This document shows, piece after piece, positions 12,140-21,400 of a DNA stretch of 64,000 bases. How positions within the stretch are numbered: the first letter of the stretch is position 1; every line of letters begins with the position of its first letter. Location: positions 147,869-211,868 of the forward strand of contig NW_027417157.1 of assembly GCF_009905375.1 (NCBI RefSeq), given 5' to 3'. A program made the position numbers and the translations under genes. Source of the stretch: Apium graveolens. Taxonomy: Eukaryota > Streptophyta > Magnoliopsida > Apiales > Apiaceae. Below the pieces are notes generated by a model. The model had not been told where the DNA came from. It ran no database searches and saw only the letters and a program-made list of their open reading frames with translations.

Positions 12140-15100
12140 TTACACGTAGTAAACCTTCAGGTTTTGTGCGTGCCAGGTTCTCGGGACTTCAAAACCATCC
12201 ATAGTCTCCAGCTTGTAGGTTCCTCTACCCTGAACGCTCTTGACTCTATACGGCCCTTCCCAATTTGGGGCAAGCTTTCCTTTCTGTCCGACACCAGAAG
12301 CCTCTATTTTTCTCAAGACTAAGTCACCTTGTTTGAAAAACCTCTCTTTAACCCTTAGGTTGTAGTAGAATGAAGCCTTTTTCTGATATTCTACTATCTT
12401 TGCATGTGCTTTATCTCGCACTTCATCGATTAAATCCAGGGCTAACTTCTGCCCTTCCTCATTTTCTTTTTCATCAAAAGCCTGAATCCTTGGAGAGGAA
12501 TGTGATATCTCCACGGGAACTACTGCTTCTGCCCCATATGCCAACATGAAAGGAGTTGCATTTGTCGTGACTCTACAGGTAGTCCTATAGGCCCATAATA
12601 TGGGAAGTATCTCATCCACCCAATTATTTCTTGACTTTTCGATTCTCTTCTTTAGTCCATCCAGGATTATCCGATTTGCTACCTCCGCTTGCCCATTGGC
12701 TTGCGGGTGAGCCACAGAGGTGAACCGTAACTCAATTTCATTTTCTTCGCAATACTTCTTGAATTCCTCGTTGTTGAATTGTGTTCCATTGTCAGTGACG
12801 AGGATACGGGGAATTCCATATCGGCACATAATGTTTTCCCACAGGAATTGTGCAACCTGTTTAGTTGTGATTTTGGCCAAGGGCTTGGCTTCAATCCACT
12901 TAGTGAAATAATCAATGGCTACAATCAGAAACTTCCTTTGTGCTGTGGCCATAGGAAAAGGCCCTAAAATATCCATCCCCCACATAGCAAAGGGAATAGG
13001 TGAGTTGATAGAGGTCAGCATCTCGGGGGGTTGTCTGGCCACTGGTGCATGTTTCTGACAGCGATCACACTTCTTTACATATTCTTTGGCATCAGCCATC
13101 ATTTCTGGCCAATAGAAGCCTAAACGGGTTATCTTATGAGCCAAGGCCCTGCCCCCCAAGTGTTGTCCACAAATACCTTCATGCACTTCTTCAAGAGCCA
13201 AGCGTGCCTCATCGGGCCTGAGACACCTCAAGTAGGGAACCACGAAAGATCTTTTGTAAAGAATCCCATCTATCAAAGAGTACCTTAGTGCCCGAACAGT
13301 TAACTTCCGTGCTTCAGTTGCATCATTTGGCAACCAACCGGTCTGAATGTGAGCCTTGATGGGATCAATCCATGACGTCCCCAAGCCTACGGGAGCCACA
13401 AGCTTAACATCTATGCTTCGTGTCTTCAAAACACGGAAGTACACACTCCCTGAACTTTCTTCAATCTCAGATGAAGCAAACTTTGATAGCGCATCTGCTT
13501 TAGCATTTTCTTCCCTTGGAATGTGTTCAACATGGCATTCATTAAATTGGGTCATCACAGCCCTTACTAGGCGAACATACTTAGCCATCGTATCATCTCT
13601 TGCCTCAAATTCTCCCTTTACCTGGGATATGATCAGCTTCGAGTCTCCACGGACCTTTAAGTTTTTGACTCTAAGTGTCCCAGCTAGACCAAGGCCAGCA
13701 ATCAGGGCTTCATACTCTGCCTCATTGTTTGTGGTTGGGAAGTCTAGCTTCATGGCATACTCAATTAAGAATCCATCAGGGCTTTGCAAAACCAACCCTG
13801 CTCCACTGGAATTTGTTTTTGATGCTCCATCAAAATAGAGAACCCAATATTCTTTCTCCTTGTCCCCATTGTCGTCTCCCTTGTCTTGAGGTATGGTATC
13901 TTCCTGCCCCCCGACTTCTTGGTTGGGTATGGTACATTCCACCACGAAGTCAGCTAGTGCCTGGGCTTTTATGGCCGTACGTGGCTTATACTTGAGATCG
14001 AACTCTCCCAACTCTATTGCCCACTTAATCAGTCTCCCACTTGCCTTGGGACTGTGAATGATATTTCTCAGTGGCTGATTTGTTAGCACTTCAATTTGGT
14101 GAGCTTGAAAATAAGGACGCAGCTTTCTTGAAGCCATTACCAAGGCTAAAGCGAATTTCTCAATGGCTGAATAATTCAACTCAGCACCATGCAAAATTTT
14201 GCTGACATAGTAAACGGGTTTCTGGACTTTCAGTTCCTCCTTAACCAACACCGCGCTCAAGGCGCTTTCTGAAACAGCCAAGTACAAGAATAAAACTTCA
14301 CTCAGAACTGGCTTGGCCAACAACGGGGCCTGGCCCATATACTTCTTTAACTCTTCAAATGCCTTCTGATTTTCCTCACTCCATACAAAGTCTTTAATGT
14401 TCTTTAATGACTTGAAGAATGACAAGCACTTGTCTCCTGACTTGGAGATGAATCGTCCTAGCGCAGCAACCCTTCCTGTGAGTTTCTGAACATCCTTGAC
14501 AGTTTTTGGGGGTTCCATGTCCAGGATTGCCTTTATTTTATCGGGGTTAGCCTCAATTCCCCTCTTTGAGACCATCAATCCCAAGAATTTTCCAGATCCT
14601 ACTCCGAAAGCACACTTTGTGGGATTCAACATCATCTTGTGGTACCTCAGGACCTCAAAAGCTTCCCTCAAATGGGTTATATGATCAGTCTTTACTAGAC
14701 TCTTGACTAGCATGTCATCAACATAGACTTCCATAGTCTTCCCAATAAGATCCTTAAAAATTTTATTCACCAACCTTTGATAGGTGGCTCCTGCATTCTT
14801 GAGACCAAACGCCATAACAAGATAACAATAAACACCAAAGTCAGTGATAAATGATACCTTTGGAATGTCATCCTTATGCATTTTGATCTGGTTGTATCCG
14901 CTAAACCCATCCATGAAACTCAGCATCTCATGTCCAGCGGTGGCATCAATCAAAGTATCAATTCTAGGCAGCGGAAAATAGTCTTTGGGGCATGCATCAT
15001 TCAGATCGGTGAAGTCTATACACATCCTCCACTTTCCATTAGCCTTCTTCACCATTACAGGGTTTGCTAACCACTCCGGAAATTGAATCTCCTCAATGAA

Positions 15101-16522
15101 ACCGGCCTCTAAGAGCTTTTCCACTTCCTGCTTTATAGCCTCTTGTCTTTCCGGGGCAAAATTTCTTTTCTTTTGTTTCACTGTCTTCCGACTTGGATCC
15201 ACGTTTAGCTTGTGAGTAATTAACTCCGGGTCTATGCCTGGCATATCAGCTGCTGACCATGCAAACACATCACTATTTTCTTGCAAAAATTTCACTAACT
15301 TCCCTCTAAGGGGCTCCTCTAATGTGGCTCCAATGAAAGTCATCCTCTCAGGATTCTTGGGATCTAAAGGAACCGAAACCAATTCTTCTGTTGGCCTTCC
15401 TCTATTCTCATCATTTTCTCGAACATCCATATCTTCAATAGGAAGAACCTGCCCCCCGACTCCATCTGCCCTCAAAGAGGCCACATAACAGCTTCTAGCC
15501 ATTTTTTGATCTCCTCTCTCTTCTCCAATCCCGTTTCGGGTGGGAAACTTCATGACTGAATGGTAGGAAGAGGGGACTGCCTTGAAGGCATGTATCCCTG
15601 TTCTCCCCATGATAGCATTATAAGTTGAACTAGCCTTTACCACTACGAAATCCAGCATCTGCGTTGCTTGCCTTGGCTCCGTACCTATGGTGGTTGGCAA
15701 CTTGATTATCCCTTCCACAGGACATTCTACTCCAGCAAATCCATATATCGGCATGTCGGTTGGTGTTAACTGGGAGTCGTTATACCCCATCCTTAGAAAG
15801 GTGTCGTGGAGCAAGATATCCACAGAAGCACCATTATCCACAAGGACCCTCTTAACCAGGCTATTTCCTATTATTGGTGTTATGACCAGCGGGTCGTCAT
15901 GGGGAAACTTCACACCCTCTAGGTCGGAATCATCAAAAGCCAATGTTACTTCTATCCTGGCCCTCTTCGGGGCTTCTCCAACAATATGCATAACCTCTCT
16001 AGTATATGCCTTTCTGGAATTTTTGGACAATCCAGCAGCAGTTGGACCTCCAAAGATCGTGTTTATCACAGGCCCTTGAGGTCTCGGCCCTCCATAAATG
16101 GTGTTTATAACTGGTCCTCTAGGTTGGGGATTCCGCCCCTGATCATCTTGGTCCCTCCTACGATCTTCAAAGTTCTTCCTTCCATTATTATTTCGGTCCC
16201 CTCCATCTCCAGTATACTTATTCAATCTTCCTTTTTGAATCAAAAACTCAATTTCATCTTTCAATTGCCTGCACTCATCGGTGTCATGGCCAACATCTTT
16301 GTGAAACCTGCAATACTTGCCCCTATCTAGCTTGGCGGGATCAGCCTTCAAGGGCTTAGGCCAGCGAATATCTCTGTCTTTCTCAATCTCCATCAAAATC
16401 TGACTTCTGGGAGCATTCAGCTTAGCGTATTCAGTGAACTTTTGCCCAGGTCCTCCCTTCTTGGGGGTTGAATCAGGGTTTTGTTCGGTTCTAGGATATT
16501 TGTCCTTAGCGATATACTCCAA
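12140..16522 (-). CDS. Tat element pol (with the zinc knuckle end of gag)
   Basis: Open frame of 1460 codons. Approximate residue positions are: a variant zinc knuckle (CRFHKDVGHDTDEC, 71-84); protease with DNGA (229-232); RT with FTDLND and YVDD (600-603); a first RNase H that lacks its first catalytic aspartate (LAVSESALSAVL, about 748); a second, archaeal-type RNase H with D898 in FDGAS, E in NNEAEYEAL, D in GDSKLI and D in KADALSK; integrase with H-x6-H and C-x2-C (1114-1155), then the D, D, E triad in MDILGP (about 1184), TDNGTQF (1244) and GQAEV (1279). The degenerate first RNase H plus acquired second one is diagnostic of Tat elements. The product copies the RNA into DNA and integrates it. 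It lies in the same frame as gag, ten codons or fewer after a TGA. Confidence 0.95.
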   Translation of the reverse strand: MEYIAKDKYPRTEQNPDSTPKKGGPGQKFTEYAKLNAPRSQILMEIEKDRDIRWPKPLKADPAKLDRGKYCRFHKDVGHDTDECRQLKDEIEFLIQKGRLNKYTGDGGDRNNNGRKNFEDRRRDQDDQGRNPQPRGPVINTIYGGPRPQGPVINTIFGGPTAAGLSKNSRKAYTREVMHIVGEAPKRARIEVTLAFDDSDLEGVKFPHDDPLVITPIIGNSLVKRVLVDNGASVDILLHDTFLRMGYNDSQLTPTDMPIYGFAGVECPVEGIIKLPTTIGTEPRQATQMLDFVVVKASSTYNAIMGRTGIHAFKAVPSSYHSVMKFPTRNGIGEERGDQKMARSCYVASLRADGVGGQVLPIEDMDVRENDENRGRPTEELVSVPLDPKNPERMTFIGATLEEPLRGKLVKFLQENSDVFAWSAADMPGIDPELITHKLNVDPSRKTVKQKKRNFAPERQEAIKQEVEKLLEAGFIEEIQFPEWLANPVMVKKANGKWRMCIDFTDLNDACPKDYFPLPRIDTLIDATAGHEMLSFMDGFSGYNQIKMHKDDIPKVSFITDFGVYCYLVMAFGLKNAGATYQRLVNKIFKDLIGKTMEVYVDDMLVKSLVKTDHITHLREAFEVLRYHKMMLNPTKCAFGVGSGKFLGLMVSKRGIEANPDKIKAILDMEPPKTVKDVQKLTGRVAALGRFISKSGDKCLSFFKSLKNIKDFVWSEENQKAFEELKKYMGQAPLLAKPVLSEVLFLYLAVSESALSAVLVKEELKVQKPVYYVSKILHGAELNYSAIEKFALALVMASRKLRPYFQAHQIEVLTNQPLRNIIHSPKASGRLIKWAIELGEFDLKYKPRTAIKAQALADFVVECTIPNQEVGGQEDTIPQDKGDDNGDKEKEYWVLYFDGASKTNSSGAGLVLQSPDGFLIEYAMKLDFPTTNNEAEYEALIAGLGLAGTLRVKNLKVRGDSKLIISQVKGEFEARDDTMAKYVRLVRAVMTQFNECHVEHIPREENAKADALSKFASSEIEESSGSVYFRVLKTRSIDVKLVAPVGLGTSWIDPIKAHIQTGWLPNDATEARKLTVRALRYSLIDGILYKRSFVVPYLRCLRPDEARLALEEVHEGICGQHLGGRALAHKITRLGFYWPEMMADAKEYVKKCDRCQKHAPVARQPPEMLTSINSPIPFAMWGMDILGPFPMATAQRKFLIVAIDYFTKWIEAKPLAKITTKQVAQFLWENIMCRYGIPRILVTDNGTQFNNEEFKKYCEENEIELRFTSVAHPQANGQAEVANRIILDGLKKRIEKSRNNWVDEILPILWAYRTTCRVTTNATPFMLAYGAEAVVPVEISHSSPRIQAFDEKENEEGQKLALDLIDEVRDKAHAKIVEYQKKASFYYNLRVKERFFKQGDLVLRKIEASGVGQKGKLAPNWEGPYRVKSVQGRGTYKLETMDGFEVPRTWHAQNLKVYYV

Positions 16523-16531
16523 ATCAGTTTT

Positions 16532-16534
16532 TCA
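16532..16534 (-). other. in-frame TGA separating gag from the rest of gag-pol
   Basis: On the minus strand the context is AAGAAA-TGA-AAAACT. Frame and sequence character continue on both sides, and the gag zinc knuckle lies after the stop. A single C to T change in a CGA codon would explain it. Programmed readthrough is the alternative, but the context is not a known strong readthrough signal such as TGA-CTA. Confidence 0.85.
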
Positions 16535-17845
16535 TTTCTTGCCTCCAGTGGGCTCATTACTTACTACGGTCTTCCTCATACTTTCTTCAACCTTGATATA
16601 CTTCCCTGCCCTCTCTTGGAGTTGCAACATGCTCTCAGGGGGTCGTTTGGCCAAAGACATCTTAAAAAACTCATCCCTAGTTCCTTGTTGCAATGCTATC
16701 ATGGCTACCTTATCATCAAGATCTGGGACTTTTAAAGCCTCCTTTGTAAAACGATTCAGGTAATCTCTTAAGGATTCCTTAGCTCCTTGCACAAGACTCA
16801 TAAGAGATGCTGAACTTTTCTCATGGACTCTTCCACTGATGAATTGCTTAATAAAAGCCTGACTTAGTTCTCTGAATGATCCAATAGAATTTGGGGGTAG
16901 GCGACTGTACCATCTTTGAGCCATACCCGACAGGGTTTGAGGGAAGGCCCGACATTTTATAGCATCATTCACGGGTTGCAGCAGCAGTGCATTAGAGAAT
17001 GTCCTAACATGATTAGCGGGGTCTCCCGTGCCATCATAGGCTTTGATAGTGGGCATCTTGAATTTCCTTGAGACATGGGCATTCATTATCTCTTCTGTGA
17101 AGGGTGGAGTTGGATCATCAGGATCTCCAAGGGGAAGGAGATTGCTCGGATCAGTTCTTGGGACAGCAGCCCTTCTTCTTACCGGACCATCCAGGTCTAT
17201 GATAGGAGGAGGATTTCTCCCCCTAGGATGTATGTGGGGTCTGGTGGCTTGGTGAGCCTCTAAATCACGCCTCAGCCTTTGGATTTCAGCCTCATGAGCC
17301 CTGATCTTTTCCTGCACTTCTTGGGGATTCGCCCCTGGGGTGCTTTGGGGGCGTTGCCTTCCATCGGCTATTGGCTCTTTTCCAGGGCGCCTCCTTCTCG
17401 GGGCCACTTCATCATCCGAAGATTCGGAGTCTCTCTCAGTGTATGGACCAGAAAATTCCCGATCCTCAGGGATAGGATCCAAACCTCGTATATAGGGGGG
17501 CGACCGCCCTCGTGCTTCGCTTCGCCCAGCATATCCGCTTCCTCCAACCTCAGGGTAAAGGGGCATCCCATAAGGGGGGTTAGTAGTAATAACAGTTGAA
17601 TATTCATACCCGACGGGTCGAGAATTCACAGGTATATGTATTTGCTGAACTTGAGGATTCGTACCTTGAATAGTCGGGGGAGTTGTCCCTTGTGGCTGAG
17701 GTTGAGTTGCCCCTGTCTGGGCTTCCCCCTGAGTAGATGCATAAGTTGAATGGGGAGGAACCTCTACGGTTGATGAAATCACCTGGGTTGTCTCTGATGG
17801 TGTTCCTTTCTCTAGAGCTCCAATTGTTCTCCGTGTTCTCGCCAT
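16532..17845 (-). CDS. Tat element gag (matrix/capsid part)
   Basis: 437 codons from the ATG at 17845, which begins MARTRRTIGALEKG, 23 bp after the primer site. The open frame extends upstream into the LTR, but those codons lie before the primer site and would not be the translated start. The N-terminal ~200 residues are proline, glycine and arginine rich with a helical RAHEAEIQRLRRDLEAH segment. The conserved gag domain follows (KMPTIKAYDGTGDP, then FSNALLLQP, MAQRWYSRLPPNSI, SFRELSQAFIKQF and the ESLRDYLNRFT motif near the C-terminus). It forms the particle shell. It ends at the TGA before the zinc knuckle, so without readthrough the product lacks its RNA-binding end. Confidence 0.92.
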   Translation of the reverse strand: MARTRRTIGALEKGTPSETTQVISSTVEVPPHSTYASTQGEAQTGATQPQPQGTTPPTIQGTNPQVQQIHIPVNSRPVGYEYSTVITTNPPYGMPLYPEVGGSGYAGRSEARGRSPPYIRGLDPIPEDREFSGPYTERDSESSDDEVAPRRRRPGKEPIADGRQRPQSTPGANPQEVQEKIRAHEAEIQRLRRDLEAHQATRPHIHPRGRNPPPIIDLDGPVRRRAAVPRTDPSNLLPLGDPDDPTPPFTEEIMNAHVSRKFKMPTIKAYDGTGDPANHVRTFSNALLLQPVNDAIKCRAFPQTLSGMAQRWYSRLPPNSIGSFRELSQAFIKQFISGRVHEKSSASLMSLVQGAKESLRDYLNRFTKEALKVPDLDDKVAMIALQQGTRDEFFKMSLAKRPPESMLQLQERAGKYIKVEESMRKTVVSNEPTGGKK

Positions 17846-17867
17846 GGTTGTTATTGGTTTCCCACAG

Positions 17868-17876
17868 ACGGCGCCA
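17868..17876 (-). promoter_or_regulatory. primer binding site, tRNA-Asp type
   Basis: Read on the minus strand, two bases after the 5' LTR comes TGGCGCCGT. This equals the complement of the last nine bases of plant tRNA-Asp(GTC) as I know it; the following bases diverge. The same short match is typical of Tat and Athila elements. Confidence 0.7.
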
Positions 17877-17878
17877 AA

Positions 17879-18414
17879 TGTTATGGATAAGAAATCAAGG
17901 TTATTACTTGCTGTGTTTAATACTAAGATTCGGGAGCTCAAGGCCTTTAATGGCTGCTCTCGTGTTTCGTGACTCAATCTGCCTTTACCAGATGCCTACG
18001 TATCTCTGTGAATTAGAGAATCAAGCCAAAAAACGTAGTTCTGATCTGTGGGGTGAGACCCCTTATATAGATGTTGGTGGTCCTTGAATTGGACTTGGTA
18101 TAGGAGACTTGGTGGGCAAGTCTCATAATTAGAATGGACTTTGGAGTCCTAGATAGTAGGAAACTGATTCCTTATCCTTTTAGGTCCCCTTGAGGCTTAT
18201 CTATAAGGATTTATATCCTTATCAGGACTCTTCTCAACAGCTGATTTTTCCCTTATTAATTAATTACGAAATTAATTAATAATCAGGGCTTTTGGGCCAT
18301 TTTTATTCGACCAGACCTGATCTGGTCCATCAGGCTTAACCTTTCTGGTCTGAATATCAAACATCTTCTTGTTGGGTCTAGCAGCCCATTATCAGGATTT
18401 ATTTATCCCTATCA
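17879..18414 (-). repeat. LTR of the Tat element (5' LTR)
   Basis: It is identical to 8067-8602 apart from three substitutions and drives transcription of gag-pol on the minus strand. TATATAA on the minus strand at 18063-18069 is the likely TATA box. The 13-bp inverted repeat is at 18253-18282. Confidence 0.97.
18063..18069 (-). promoter_or_regulatory. TATA box in the Tat 5' LTR
   Basis: The minus-strand sequence CATCTATATAAGGGG lies about 185 bp before the inner end of the LTR, a normal promoter position. Confidence 0.6.
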
Positions 18415-18419
18415 ACATT
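18415..18419. other. target-site duplication ACATT, right
   Basis: Exact copy of 8062-8066, directly after the LTR end CCCTATCA. Confidence 0.92.
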
Positions 18420-18480
18420 GTTTTACCACCTATTAATGCCACTTTTATACAAGGTAATTTTGTTCTATATTTTGCCTCTA

Positions 18481-21400
18481 ATCAACCATGTAAGTCACTT
18501 TTCACCATATTAGAGTCACTTTGCACCCTATAAGAGTCACTTTCCTCCATATATTTGTACAATTAACATGTTAACATCATATACATCCAATTTGACATCC
18601 TTTTACCACATTTTAGTGCCATTTTCATACAAGTCAATATTGTTCAACATTTTGGTTCTAATCAACCATGTAAGTCACGTTTCATCATATTAGAGTCACT
18701 TTGCACCCTATAAGCGTTATTTTCCACCGTATATACAACAATTAATATGTTAACATCATATACATCCAATTTGACATCGTTTTACCATCTATTAATGCCA
18801 CTTTTATACAAGTTAATTGTGTTCTACATTTTGGCTCTAATCAACCATGTAAGGCACTTTTCACCAAATTAGAGTCACTTTGCACGCTCTAAGAGTCATT
18901 TTCGACCATATATTTGTACAATTAACATGCTAACATCATATACATCCAATTTGACATCCTTTTACCACCTCTTAGTTCCACTTTCATACAAGTCAATATT
19001 GTTCCACATTCTGGTTCTAATCAACCATTTAAGTCACGTTTCACCATATTAGAGTCACTTTGCACCCTATAAGAGTCACGTACCACCATATGTATAGCAA
19101 TAACATGTGAACATCATATACATCCAATTTGACATCGTTTTACCATCTATTAATGCCACTTTTATACAAGTTAATTTTGTTCTACATTTTGGCTCTAATC
19201 AACCATGCAAGTCACTTTTCACCATATTAGAGTCACTTTGCACCCTATAAGAGTCACTTTCCACCATATATTTGTACAATTAAAATGCTAACATCATATA
19301 CATCCAATTTGACATCCTTTTACCACCTCTTATTTTCAGTTTCATACAAGTCAATTTTGTTCCACATTTTAGTTTTAAAAAACCATTAAAGTCATTTTCC
19401 TTCATATTAGAGTCACTTTGCACCCTATAATAGTCACTTTCCACCATATATTTGTACAATTAACATGCTAATATATATACATCCAATTTGACATCCTTTT
19501 ACCACCTCTTAGTTCCACTTTCATACAAGTCAATATTGTTTCACATTTTGGGTCTAATCAACCTACAGTCAAGCTTCACCATATTAGAGTCACTTTGCAC
19601 CCTATAAGAGTCACTTTCCACCGTATATACAACAATTAACATGTTAACATCATATACATCCAATTTAACATCGTTTTACCATCTATTAATGCCACTTTCA
19701 TACAACTTAATTTTGTTCTACATTTTTGCTCTAATCAACCATGTAAGGCACTCTTCACCATATTGGAGTCACTTTGCACCCTCTAAGAGTCACTTTCCAC
19801 CATATATTTGTACAATTAACATGCTAACATCATATACATCCAATTTGACATCTTTTTACCACCTCTTAGTTCCACTTTCATACAAGTCAATATTGTTCCA
19901 CATTTTGGTTCTAATCAAACATTTAAGTCACGTTTCACCATATTAGAGTCACTTTGCACCCTATAAGAGTCACGTACCACCATATGTATAACAATAACAT
20001 GTGAACATCATATACATCCAATTTGACATCGTTTTACCACCTATTAATGCCACTTTTATACAAGTTAATTTTGTTCTATATTTTGGCTCTAATCAACCAT
20101 GCAAGTCACTTTTCACTATATTAGAGTCACTTTGCACCCTATAAGAGTCACTTTCCACCATATATTTGTACAATTAACATGCTAACATCATATACATCCA
20201 ATTTGACATCCTTTTACCACCTCTTATTTTCAGTTTCATACAAGTCAATTTTGTTCCACATTTTAGTTCTAATAAACCATTTAAGTCATTTTCCTCCATA
20301 TTAGAGTCACTTTGCACCCTATAATAGTCACTTTCTACCATATATTTGTACAATTAATATGCTAACATTATATACATCCAATTTGACATCGTTTTACCAT
20401 CTATTAATGCCACTTTTATACAAGTTAATGTTTTTCTACATTTTGGCTCTAGTCAACCATGTAAGGCACTGTTCACCATATTAGAGTCACTTTGCACCCT
20501 CTAAGAGTCACTTTCAACCATATACTTGTACAATTAACATGCTAACATCATATACATCCAATTTGACATCTTTTTACCACCTCTTAGTTCCACTTTCATA
20601 CAAGACAATAATGTTCCACATTTTGGTTCTAATCAACCATTTAAGTCACGTTTCCCCATATTAGAGTCACTTTGCACTCTATAAGAGTCACGTACCACCA
20701 TATATATAGCAATAACATGTGAACATCATATACATCCAATTTGACATCGTTTTACCATCTATTAATGCCACTTTCATACAACTTAATTTTGTTCTACATT
20801 TTGGCTCTAATCAACCATGTAAGTCACTTTTCACCATATTAGAGTCACTTTGCACCCTATAAGAGTCACTTTCCACCATATATTTGTACAATTAACATGT
20901 TAACATCATATACATCCAATTTGACATATTTTTACCACCTCTTAGTGCCATTTTCATACAAGTCAATATTGTTCAACATTTTGATTCTAATCAACCATGT
21001 AAGTCACGTTTCATCATATTAGAGTCACTTTGCACCCTATAAGAGTTATTTTCCACCGTATATACAACAATTAATATGTTAACATCATATACATCCAATT
21101 CGACATCGTTTTACCATCTATTAATGCCACTTTTATACAAGTTAATTGTGTTCTACATTTTGGCTCTAATCAACCATGTAAGGCACTTTTCACCAAATTA
21201 GAGTCACTTTGCACCCTCTAAGAGTCACTTTCAACCATATATTTGTACAATTAACATGCTAACATCATATACATCCAATTTGACATCCTTTTACCACCCT
21301 TAGTTCCACTTTCATACAAGTCAATGTTGTTCCACATTTTGGTTCTAATCAACCATTTAAGTCACGTTTCACCATATTAGAGTCACTTTGCACCCTATAA

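Larger units (their letters stand above)
8067..18414 (-). mobile_element. Ty3/gypsy LTR retrotransposon, Tat lineage, nearly intact
   Basis: This is a 10,348-bp element with two 536-bp LTRs (TG...CA ends) and a perfect 5-bp target duplication. Read on the minus strand the order is 5' LTR, primer site, gag, pol, a non-coding region holding an oppositely oriented gene, polypurine tract, 3' LTR. Pol has the domain order protease, RT, RNase H, second RNase H, integrase, which marks the Tat group of plant gypsy elements. Gag starts very close to the primer site with no extra 5' ORF, unlike Ogre, so a Retand/Grande-like member is more likely. Three LTR differences in 536 bp indicate a young insertion. 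The single visible coding defect is a TGA between gag and pol. Confidence 0.95.
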
